Assembly: GCA_025359865.1 (NCBI GenBank)
Contig: JANYDH010000072.1
Span: forward strand, 1-39,643
Direction of reading: 5' to 3'
Length of the DNA: 39,643 nucleotides
Source: Actinomycetes bacterium
Lineage (GTDB): Bacteria > Actinomycetota > Acidimicrobiia > Acidimicrobiales > Ilumatobacteraceae
Shown here: positions 8,601 to 15,451 of the stretch, piece by piece
How positions within the stretch are numbered: position 1 is the stretch's first letter
Layout of the letters: each line of letters opens with the position of its first letter
The notes under the pieces: generated by a model
Database searches by the model: none
Told to the model about the DNA's origin: nothing
Seen by the model: the letters and a program-made list of their open reading frames with translations, nothing else
Translations under genes and position numbers: made by a program

Positions 8601-9152
8601 TCACCGAATCAGCGTGTCGGCTTCGTGCCCACCCTCGACGAGGTGGAGGTGGCCGTCGCTCACGTCGACGACCGTGACGGAGCAATTGTCGAGGCTACGG
8701 ATCACCAGGCGGTCGTCACCCGTCGCTGCGCCGATCACCGCATTGATTGCGACGAAGTGACTGAACACGATCGTATTGGTCGGCATGCCGACGAGCGCGG
8801 CCACGACCCCGTCACGAAATGCCATGTACCGGGGACCGAGGTCTGACCACGTTCCCAACATCGAATCACGCAGCCACTGGACACGACCACTCATCGGTAC
8901 CCCGTCGGGCGAGGGGATCTCTGCAACGCGCAGCTCGATCACCGGCATGATGCCCCACAGTTCCGCCAACGGTGCCGCTGTCTCCCGGCAGCGCCGAAGC
9001 GGGCTCGATGCAACTGCGCACCCGGTGAGCCGGCCCAACTGGTGGACTACCTCCGCCGCCTGGCTCTGACCAATCTGGTCGAGTCCTGGGTCGAGGTCGG
9101 TGTCCCATCCGGCAGCGGCACGACCGTGGCGAACGAGCCACAGGCGGGTCAC
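8601..9152 (-). CDS. Histidine phosphatase family protein (phosphoglycerate mutase-like)
   Basis: A 183-residue histidine phosphatase. The catalytic LVRHG motif is at residues 6-10 (His9), SSPLRRCRETA follows, and the second catalytic His is in VFSHFVAINAVIG. The substrate cannot be told. Starting at the GTG at 9152 makes the start overlap the stop of the PIG-L gene (GTGA), which puts RHG at the usual distance from the N-terminus. Longer in-frame starts would add unrelated residues inside the upstream gene. This is the third gene of the CaiB/PIG-L/phosphatase/lipoprotein set. Confidence 0.85.
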   Translation of the reverse strand: MTRLWLVRHGRAAAGWDTDLDPGLDQIGQSQAAEVVHQLGRLTGCAVASSPLRRCRETAAPLAELWGIMPVIELRVAEIPSPDGVPMSGRVQWLRDSMLGTWSDLGPRYMAFRDGVVAALVGMPTNTIVFSHFVAINAVIGAATGDDRLVIRSLDNCSVTVVDVSDGHLHLVEGGHEADTLIR

Positions 9153-9979
9153 TCGAACAACCACCCATTTTGCAGGCCCGGCGTTTGGCCACGCTTGATG
9201 AACCACTCGGTGCCGAAGGCGGCCTGAAACGCCGGCTCGGGTAGCTGCAGGAAAAAGCTGGAGTCACTGACCTGACTGCGATGGCACAGGATCGATGACC
9301 GCTTGAGCTGGATGTAGTCGCTGACATCGACGGCGTGAGTAAGTTCGCTCTCAGCCATGCCGAACGGGTTGCCGTCATCGGCGGGGCCCATCGGGTCAAA
9401 CTCTGGGGCTGGTTCAGCCGATTCGTCGGCATCGGTAGATGGCCCGAGCGCAGCGCCGAACTCGCGCACGACAGCCATCGCGCGCACGATGTGGTCTCGG
9501 TTCATCGTTGCCTCGAACACGTCAGTTGTGCCGGCAAGCTGTGCAGCTCGATGCCCCACCTGATGCACCTTGATGTGATCGGGGTGCCCGTAGTTGCCAT
9601 GCCAGTCGTACGTGGTGAGCACGTCGGCTTGTTCGTCGCGCAGCACCACGGCGAGCCGATCAGCCGCCTCGTCGAGCGGTGCAAGGTGGAACGATTCGGA
9701 ATCGCCGTTCTGTACCCAGCCGGTCATCCCGCTGTCTTTGTAGCCGAGCCATACCACACGGTGCACACCGAGAACCTCGGCCGAACTCGTCAGTTCGGCA
9801 CGCCGGCGGTCGGCAAGCGTCTCGCCGACGGCGAGGTCGTCGGGCACCTCGCCGTACTCGCCGTTGGTTGCAACAACGAGCACCACGCGGTGACCCTCAG
9901 CAGCCGCTCTGGCGATGGAGCCACCAGTGCTGATGGCCTCGTCATCAGGATGCGCATGAAGGCAGACGAGGGTACCCAT
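9149..9979 (-). CDS. PIG-L family N-deacetylase (LmbE-like)
   Basis: A zinc-dependent amide or N-acetyl-sugar hydrolase of the PIG-L/LmbE superfamily, 276 residues. The zinc-binding AHPDDE is at 9-14 and the second motif HPDH at 132-135. The superfamily includes MshB and Mca of mycothiol metabolism. This protein has an insertion (about 165-200) rich in Asp/Glu/Pro and does not clearly match either, so the substrate is left open. Its ATG overlaps the stop of the CoA transferase gene (TGATG), and its own stop overlaps the next GTG, showing tight translational coupling. Confidence 0.87.
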   Translation of the reverse strand: MGTLVCLHAHPDDEAISTGGSIARAAAEGHRVVLVVATNGEYGEVPDDLAVGETLADRRRAELTSSAEVLGVHRVVWLGYKDSGMTGWVQNGDSESFHLAPLDEAADRLAVVLRDEQADVLTTYDWHGNYGHPDHIKVHQVGHRAAQLAGTTDVFEATMNRDHIVRAMAVVREFGAALGPSTDADESAEPAPEFDPMGPADDGNPFGMAESELTHAVDVSDYIQLKRSSILCHRSQVSDSSFFLQLPEPAFQAAFGTEWFIKRGQTPGLQNGWLFE

Positions 9980-11136
9980 CAGGCGTCTGCCACAGCTCGG
10001 TCGGCTACCAGTTGCTCGATGCGATCGGCTGGTATGCCCCAGTCGGCAAGGATCTCACGTGTGTGCTGGCCAGGGTGCGCTGGTGCGCCGGCCACCTCTG
10101 GCACCGTTCGCGAGAACCGTGGCGCGGGTGCTGGCTGCTTCATTCCGGCGACGTCGATGAACGTGCCACGCTCCACGTTGTGCGGGTGCTCGGCCGCTTC
10201 ACTCATCGTGAGCACCGGAGCAAAGCACACGTCGGTGTGTTCCATGATGGCGCACCACTCGTCGCGGGTTTTTGTGCCGAACACCTGTGTGAGCCGGTCC
10301 TTCAGGTGTGGCCAGTACTCCTTGTCCATTTGCCGGGCGAACTCGGCATCGCCGTCGAGCCCGGTGAGGCGCATCAGTTCAGCGTAGAACTGCGACTCGA
10401 TCGAACCGAGTGAGATGTAGTGACCATCCGCGCAGCGGTACACGTCGTAGAAGTGCGCTCCGGTGTCGAGAAGATTGGTACCGCGGGCGTTCTCGTCGAA
10501 TGCGCCGATCTCCTTGAACGACCAGAACATGCTCATCAGCACCGCCGCCCCATCGACCATTGCCGTGTCAACGACCTGGCCGACGCCGCTGCGTTGAGCT
10601 TCGAGCAGCGCGCAGACGACCCCGTAGGCCAAGAACATACCTCCACCACCGAAGTCGCCGACCATGTTGAGCGGCGGAACAGGAGCCTCGCCGGCCCGTC
10701 CAAAATGGGCAAGGGCACCCGCTAGCGAGATGTAGTTGATGTCGTGGCCCGCCGCCTGCGAATAGGGGCCGGTCTGGCCCCACCCCGTCATTCGCCCGAA
10801 GACCAGCTTCGGGTTGCGCCCAAGACATTGATCTGGGCCGATTCCGAGGCGTTCCATGACCCCGGGCCGGAACCCTTCGATGAGGGCGTCGGCATGCTCG
10901 ACGAGGTCGAGCAATGTGGCGGCGCCGTCAGGATGCTTGAGATCGACGGCGATGTTGCGACGACCGCGCAGCATCACGTCGTAGTATGGCGTGTCGGGGG
11001 CCGGGCCACGCACTGACTGTGCCCGCTCGACACGGATCACTTCGGCACCCATGTCGGCCAACAGCATTGCTGCGAACGGGCCCGGCCCGATACCGGCGAT
11101 CTCGATGATTCGGTAACCAGAGAGTGGTCCTGCCAT
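9979..11136 (-). CDS. CaiB/BaiF CoA transferase, alpha-methylacyl-CoA racemase-like
   Basis: A 385-residue class III CoA-transferase-fold protein. The N-terminus reads LSGYRIIEIAGIGPGPFAAM with LADMGAEVIRVE, followed by RNIAVDLKHPDG and IEGFRPGVMERLG, which resembles 2-methylacyl-CoA racemase more than oxalate or carnitine CoA transferases. It probably acts on branched or 2-methyl acyl-CoA in fatty acid or sterol breakdown (inference). The ATG at 11136 is preferred over a GTG at 11142. A TAGACA hexamer ends 6 nt before the ATG, a weak leaderless box. First gene of a coupled operon. Confidence 0.88.
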   Translation of the reverse strand: MAGPLSGYRIIEIAGIGPGPFAAMLLADMGAEVIRVERAQSVRGPAPDTPYYDVMLRGRRNIAVDLKHPDGAATLLDLVEHADALIEGFRPGVMERLGIGPDQCLGRNPKLVFGRMTGWGQTGPYSQAAGHDINYISLAGALAHFGRAGEAPVPPLNMVGDFGGGGMFLAYGVVCALLEAQRSGVGQVVDTAMVDGAAVLMSMFWSFKEIGAFDENARGTNLLDTGAHFYDVYRCADGHYISLGSIESQFYAELMRLTGLDGDAEFARQMDKEYWPHLKDRLTQVFGTKTRDEWCAIMEHTDVCFAPVLTMSEAAEHPHNVERGTFIDVAGMKQPAPAPRFSRTVPEVAGAPAHPGQHTREILADWGIPADRIEQLVADRAVADA

Positions 11137-11223
11137 CAGCACTGTCTAGCCGGATTCGGCGCGCATCGGACAATGGAGCGACGAATGGGCTGTACAACCG
11201 AAGCGGGCAGTACACCCATCTAC

Positions 11224-12102
11224 TCAGGCGGGACGGGTGTGCGCGGCGACGGCGTCGGCCACGACGGGCCACAACTGCATCGGAATGTCGTGGCCCATGT
11301 CGGCCAGAAGCAGAAGATGGGCACCCGGAATCAGTTCGGCTGTGCGCATGCCCCCGCTCGGAGTGATGAGGGTGTCATCTCGTCCGTGGATGACCAACGT
11401 GGGAACATCGAGCTTGGACAGACCGTCCGTCCGCCGCCCGCTCGCGTAGATCGCAGCCAGTTGGCGGTTGCCGCCCTCCGGGTAGAACGAACGGTCGTAG
11501 TCGATTGCTGCCTTCTGCTTCGTCTTGTCTTCGTCGCGGTACTTCTTCGATTGCCAGACCATCCACTTCGGTGAATCAGCGATGTATCCGGCGCGGTCCA
11601 TCGCGGGTGGCGACAACAGTACCGAAGCGACTTCTGGCGACGCCTGGCCGAACTCAGGCTCGCCGGTCATGCTCATCACCGAGATCAGGCTGCGCACTCG
11701 GTGCGGATGCTCGATCGCGATCGTCTGGGCGATCATCCCACCCATCGAGGCACCCATAATATGGGCGCGGGCGATGCCCAGGTGATCGAGCAGTCCGACT
11801 GCATCGGCCGCCATGTCGCTCAGTGTGTACGGCACTTCGGGCACCACTTGATCGGTGAGCGCGGCGGTGAGCACGGCACCGATGTCGACCGACTGACCAT
11901 CGAGCTTGGTGGACAGGCCGCAATCACGGTTGTCGAACCGGATCACGAAGCGACCGGCGCTGGCCAACAACTTGCAGAAGTCGTCGTCCCATGCGGTGAG
12001 TTGGGCCGTGAATCCCATCACGAGGAGCAACGCATCGTCGGATGGTGAACCGATGGTGTCGTATTCGAGTTCGATACCGGTCTGGACGAGGGCGCGGGGC
12101 AT
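11224..12102 (-). CDS. Alpha/beta hydrolase
   Basis: A 292-residue alpha/beta-hydrolase-fold enzyme. The nucleophile elbow GASMGG places Ser119. The oxyanion region is LLLVMGFTAQLTAWDD, the acid lies in HGRDDTLI and the catalytic His in DMGHDIP. The RFDNRDCGLS motif is typical of methylesterase/aclacinomycin-type relatives. Substrate unknown. Its ATG is 24 nt from the divergent oxidoreductase start, and a TAGCCT box ends 6 nt before it. It may share a regulatory point with the neighbouring LLM oxidoreductase. Confidence 0.87.
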   Translation of the reverse strand: MPRALVQTGIELEYDTIGSPSDDALLLVMGFTAQLTAWDDDFCKLLASAGRFVIRFDNRDCGLSTKLDGQSVDIGAVLTAALTDQVVPEVPYTLSDMAADAVGLLDHLGIARAHIMGASMGGMIAQTIAIEHPHRVRSLISVMSMTGEPEFGQASPEVASVLLSPPAMDRAGYIADSPKWMVWQSKKYRDEDKTKQKAAIDYDRSFYPEGGNRQLAAIYASGRRTDGLSKLDVPTLVIHGRDDTLITPSGGMRTAELIPGAHLLLLADMGHDIPMQLWPVVADAVAAHTRPA

Positions 12103-12108
12103 TGTCGA

Positions 12109-12114
12109 AGGCTA
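12109..12114 (-). promoter_or_regulatory. Leaderless -10 box of the alpha/beta hydrolase
   Basis: TAGCCT on the minus strand, 6 nt before the ATG at 12102. It shares its TA dinucleotide (12113-12114) with the opposing box on the plus strand. Confidence 0.45.
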
Positions 12115-12118
12115 CCGT
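12113..12118 (+). promoter_or_regulatory. Leaderless -10 box of the LLM oxidoreductase
   Basis: TACCGT, 8 nt before the ATG at 12127. It overlaps the opposing minus-strand box by two bases. Confidence 0.45.
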
Positions 12119-12126
12119 TGCCGACC

Positions 12127-13041
12127 ATGACCTCTTCTCTCCCGACGGTGTTCGGTGTACACACCGGGTTGCAGCACACCACGACCGACACGCTCCAGTC
12201 GTTGTGGCAGCGGATCGAGGAGTTCGGCTTCGGCTGGATCTCGATCTGGGACCACTTCTACGGTGCGACTGGCAAGCCAGACGACGCAGAATGTTTGGAA
12301 GCGGTCACCATGCATGCCGCACTCGCAATCAGTACCTCCAGGGTGCGGTGCGGATCACTCGTCTATTCCGTCGGCTACCGCCATCCTGCGGTACTGGCGA
12401 AGGCGATCACCACCATCGATCACTTGTCGAACGGGCGCGCCGACATGGGCATCGGCGCCGGTTGGGCGGTCGTCGAATACAACGCCTACGGCATCGAATT
12501 TCCTGAAGTGAAGACCAGGATGGACCAACTCGAAGAAGGTATCCAAGTGCTCCGCGGGCTGCTTCATGACGACGTCACCTCGTTCTCCGGCCAGCACTTC
12601 ACCATGACCGCAGCGCGTAACGAGCCGCGACCCGTCCAGGCCAAGTTGCCGATCTGGATCGGCGGCGGCGGCGAGAAGCGCACACTGAAGATCGCCGCCC
12701 ACTATGCCGACGGCTGGAATGTGCCCTTCATCACGCCCGAAGCCTTCGCTCATAAGAACGCTGTGCTCGACCAACACTGTGCGGTCGCGGGTCGCAACCC
12801 GGCACAGATCCGGCGCGCCATCAATGTCGGTCTCGCCTGGACAGAGGAGAGTCTGGTTGCGCAGTTCGGAGCGCTGGCACCGATGGTGCGCGGCGGCGTG
12901 TTGTCAGGCTCCGACGAGCAGATCATCGACACCATCGGGCGCTATGTCGACGCTGGTGCCGATCAGGTCAACATCGCTCTGCGGGCACCGTTCGATGTCG
13001 ATGCCCTCGAGCGTTTCAGCACAGCGCTGCATTTGATATGA
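12127..13041 (+). CDS. LLM class F420-dependent oxidoreductase
   Basis: A 304-residue luciferase-like TIM-barrel enzyme. Family features are FGWISIWDHFYG, the cofactor-binding GIGAGWAVVEYNAYG, and the GGGGEKRTLKIAAHYADGWN segment typical of the coenzyme-F420 branch. FMN use cannot be excluded by eye. The ATG at 12127 is preferred over a TTG at 12118 because the TACCGT box lies just upstream. Its stop overlaps the galK start (ATGA), so the two are translated together although no metabolic link is obvious. Confidence 0.88.
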   Translation: MTSSLPTVFGVHTGLQHTTTDTLQSLWQRIEEFGFGWISIWDHFYGATGKPDDAECLEAVTMHAALAISTSRVRCGSLVYSVGYRHPAVLAKAITTIDHLSNGRADMGIGAGWAVVEYNAYGIEFPEVKTRMDQLEEGIQVLRGLLHDDVTSFSGQHFTMTAARNEPRPVQAKLPIWIGGGGEKRTLKIAAHYADGWNVPFITPEAFAHKNAVLDQHCAVAGRNPAQIRRAINVGLAWTEESLVAQFGALAPMVRGGVLSGSDEQIIDTIGRYVDAGADQVNIALRAPFDVDALERFSTALHLI

Positions 13042-14051
13042 GCCAGCACGCGATCAGCCCTCGGATCGCTCGCGCTCCGGGACGAGTCAACCTGATCGGT
13101 GACCACACCGACTACACCGGCGGCCTGGTGTTCCCGATGGCCGTCGACCGGTGGACCGATATCCGCTTCACCCCGCATGACCGTGTCGAGCTCACATCAG
13201 CTGACGAGACCGACCCAGTGTCGCTACCGCTGCAGATCGATGATCCCACCGTCGTGTCGCCGACATGGGGCAAATACGTGGCAGGCGTCGTGTCGGAGAT
13301 GAAGCCGCTCCGCGGCATCACTGGAACGATCAGCACCACCATCCCCATCGGTGGAGGCATGTCCAGCAGCCATGCACTCGAGGTTGCTGTCGCACTAGCG
13401 CTCGGGTTCGCCGGTACTGCGGTGGAACTCGCTCAACTCACCCAACGGGCCGAGAACCTCGCCTCGGGTGTACCCACCGGGATCATGGATCAGTTCGTCA
13501 TCGCCGCCGGAGTGGCCGGCCATGCGCTGCTGATGGATTGCGGAGCGCTCACCATCACTCCCGTTCCGCTTCCGGACGGCATTGATGTCGTTGTCCAGTT
13601 CATCGCGCACCGCACGCTCGTCGGCAGCGCCTACGCCGACCGTGTGGCCGAGTGCGCTGCCGCCGAACGCGAGATCGGGCCACTCCGCAACGCTTCGGCC
13701 ACCGATACTGAGGCGATCGTCGATGCCGTCGTGCGGCGCCGCGCCGCGCACGTCGTGGCAGAGAACCAGCGGGTGCTCGACTTTGCCCAGGCCATGCGCG
13801 GGCGAGATCTGAGAGACGCCGGGCGGCTGATGCTGGCGAGCCATGTCAGCCTGCGCGACCTCTACGAGACGTCTACCCCGGCGATGGACTCAGCCGTAGA
13901 ACACCTTGCATCGCTGCCGGGCGTGTATGGCGCACGGATGACCGGAGGTGGCTTCGGCGGCTGTGTCGTTGCCCTCGCCGATGCCGGCACGCTGACCGAC
14001 GGTTGGGTAGTCCACGCTGTCGACGGCGCCCACATCATCGAACCCGATTGA
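13038..14051 (+). CDS. galK: Galactokinase
   Basis: GHMP kinase that phosphorylates galactose at C1 in the Leloir pathway. The galactokinase signature APGRVNLIGDHTDYTGG is at about 13-29. The GHMP ATP loop reads GGGMSSSHA (105-113), TGIMDQF carries the catalytic Asp, and the C-terminal motif is TGGGFGGCVVAL. Length 337 is slightly short for GalK (about 380). Small departures from consensus are GDH for GEH and a His in the second motif, so a related sugar 1-kinase is possible. No galT or galE is in the window. The start is fixed by the ATGA overlap with the LLM gene. Confidence 0.85.
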   Translation: MSQHAISPRIARAPGRVNLIGDHTDYTGGLVFPMAVDRWTDIRFTPHDRVELTSADETDPVSLPLQIDDPTVVSPTWGKYVAGVVSEMKPLRGITGTISTTIPIGGGMSSSHALEVAVALALGFAGTAVELAQLTQRAENLASGVPTGIMDQFVIAAGVAGHALLMDCGALTITPVPLPDGIDVVVQFIAHRTLVGSAYADRVAECAAAEREIGPLRNASATDTEAIVDAVVRRRAAHVVAENQRVLDFAQAMRGRDLRDAGRLMLASHVSLRDLYETSTPAMDSAVEHLASLPGVYGARMTGGGFGGCVVALADAGTLTDGWVVHAVDGAHIIEPD

Positions 14052-14064
14052 AGTTGGGCGATGC

Positions 14065-14775
14065 TCACTGATCAGGCGACGTTGCGAAAACTACATCTCT
14101 GAGTCGGCCGATCGCCGCTGGGGTACGGATGCCCCACCAGAACAGATCTTGGCCATCGACATCCACGACTACCGCTGCGGGCAGTCTGGCCACCAACTCG
14201 CCTGCGTGACGCCGCGAGAACCGGTACGGCTCGGATGGCAGCAACACCATGCCGGGCTGTCGCGCGACGACTTCGTCGAGGTCGATCACCGGGTAGTTGT
14301 CGGGGTGGTCTGAGAACACGTTGACGACGCCGAGATGGGCCAGCACAGACGAGCCGTAGGTGGCACCATTGATGGTCATCCATGGTCGACGCCAGATCGG
14401 CACGAACGCGGTGATCTGTGGGAACTGTGCAGTCGCATCCAACTCGGGCAAAAACTGTGGAACCACGATGCCTACGGCCTCGGCGAGTTCCGCAGCCATG
14501 GGCACCACGTCGGCCAACGAGCGAACATGTGTGACGTGAATCCGTAGTCCGGCGGCGACGAGCGCGTCGGCATCGTCACGGCGATTCTCCTCACGATCGA
14601 CCACCACCACATCTGGCCGCAGCGCAATGACCGCAGCGAGGTCGGGGTCCTTCGTGCCGCCGACATGCGCCAGTTGCGGCTGTTCACAGAATCGCGTACA
14701 GGCGACCACATCGACACCCCAGCTGAGCAAGGTCTCCGTGGTCGACGGCACCAGGCTCACCACGCGTAGACCCAT
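14065..14775 (-). CDS. Helical-backbone metal receptor-like (BtuF-type) protein without signal peptide
   Basis: A 236-residue protein of the TroA/BtuF periplasmic-binding fold. It opens directly with RVVSLVPSTTETLLSWG, then VVACTRFCEQP, RPDVVVVDREEN and GATYGSSVLAHLGVVNVF, the order seen in cobalamin/ferrichrome receptors. There is no signal peptide or lipobox, so it should stay in the cytoplasm, and no ABC permease or ATPase is adjacent. Ligand unknown. It starts 14 nt after the bPH2-SHOCT gene and is probably co-transcribed with it. Its 3' end converges on galK 13 nt away. Confidence 0.82.
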   Translation of the reverse strand: MGLRVVSLVPSTTETLLSWGVDVVACTRFCEQPQLAHVGGTKDPDLAAVIALRPDVVVVDREENRRDDADALVAAGLRIHVTHVRSLADVVPMAAELAEAVGIVVPQFLPELDATAQFPQITAFVPIWRRPWMTINGATYGSSVLAHLGVVNVFSDHPDNYPVIDLDEVVARQPGMVLLPSEPYRFSRRHAGELVARLPAAVVVDVDGQDLFWWGIRTPAAIGRLRDVVFATSPDQ

Positions 14776-14789
14776 CGACGTTGGCCCGT

Positions 14790-15422
14790 TCAGCCGCCGA
14801 GCAGTTTGCGCTTTTGTAACGCGAACTCTTCCTGGGTGAGAGAGCCGCGAGTCAGCATGCCTTCGAGGCGCTCGAGCTGATCGGCGACATCGACGCCCTC
14901 GGCGCTGGCATGAGCAGGCCCATAGCCAGCACGTCGTTGCACCTGCTCTTCCATCTGAGCATGGATCAAGCGCTGCACCCGGTCGGGGTGACGCACGTCG
15001 GTGTACCTGCTCTGCCCATCCTCGCCACCGGATTCAATCAAGAGATCGCCAGCACCCAGAATTCGCTCGAAAACGCTCTGGTTGAAGTTGACGTTGTTGA
15101 CTCGCTCGAGAGGAATCTCGATACCACTCTTGGCAATGACACCCGTACGAAAAATCACCCGTTGAGACGTGATCACGAACGACGTGGTGACCCACTGAAG
15201 GTATCGACGTACCAGCCACAGCGCGATGAGTACGAGTGCAGCGATGACGACGATCTTCAGCACATCGCCGGTTTTTCCCTCAGGGCCTTCCCACAGGACC
15301 CCGACACCCACCGCTATCACAACGAGCAGGGCCATTGCGGGCTCGGCGAAGTACCACCAATGCGGGTGCAGGTCGAGTGCGACGGTTTCGCCAGGATTGA
15401 GGTTCTTGCTCTTGAACGACAT
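14790..15422 (-). CDS. Bacterial PH-domain (bPH2/YdbS-like) membrane protein with SHOCT tail
   Basis: A 210-residue membrane protein with two transmembrane helices (about 28-45 and 55-71). A bacterial PH domain follows (about 75-150) with TTSFVITSQRVIFRTG and IPLERVNNVNF. A short C-terminal SHOCT domain (about 180-210) reads DQLERLEGMLTRGSLTQEEF. SHOCT is a small oligomerisation module common at protein ends. Biochemical role unknown. The ATG at 15422 is chosen because TACAGT ends 7 nt before it. It is 29 nt from the divergent helicase start. Confidence 0.87.
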   Translation of the reverse strand: MSFKSKNLNPGETVALDLHPHWWYFAEPAMALLVVIAVGVGVLWEGPEGKTGDVLKIVVIAALVLIALWLVRRYLQWVTTSFVITSQRVIFRTGVIAKSGIEIPLERVNNVNFNQSVFERILGAGDLLIESGGEDGQSRYTDVRHPDRVQRLIHAQMEEQVQRRAGYGPAHASAEGVDVADQLERLEGMLTRGSLTQEEFALQKRKLLGG

Positions 15423-15429
15423 GCACGGC

Positions 15430-15435
15430 ACTGTA
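15430..15435 (-). promoter_or_regulatory. Leaderless -10 box of the bPH2 gene
   Basis: TACAGT on the minus strand, 7 nt before the ATG at 15422. Confidence 0.5.
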
Positions 15436-15439
15436 GCCG

Positions 15440-15445
15440 TATCGT
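15440..15445 (+). promoter_or_regulatory. Leaderless -10 box of the UvrD2-like gene
   Basis: TATCGT, 6 nt before the ATG at 15452. It lies back to back with the opposing box at 15430-15435. Confidence 0.5.
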
Positions 15446-15451
15446 GTGGCG

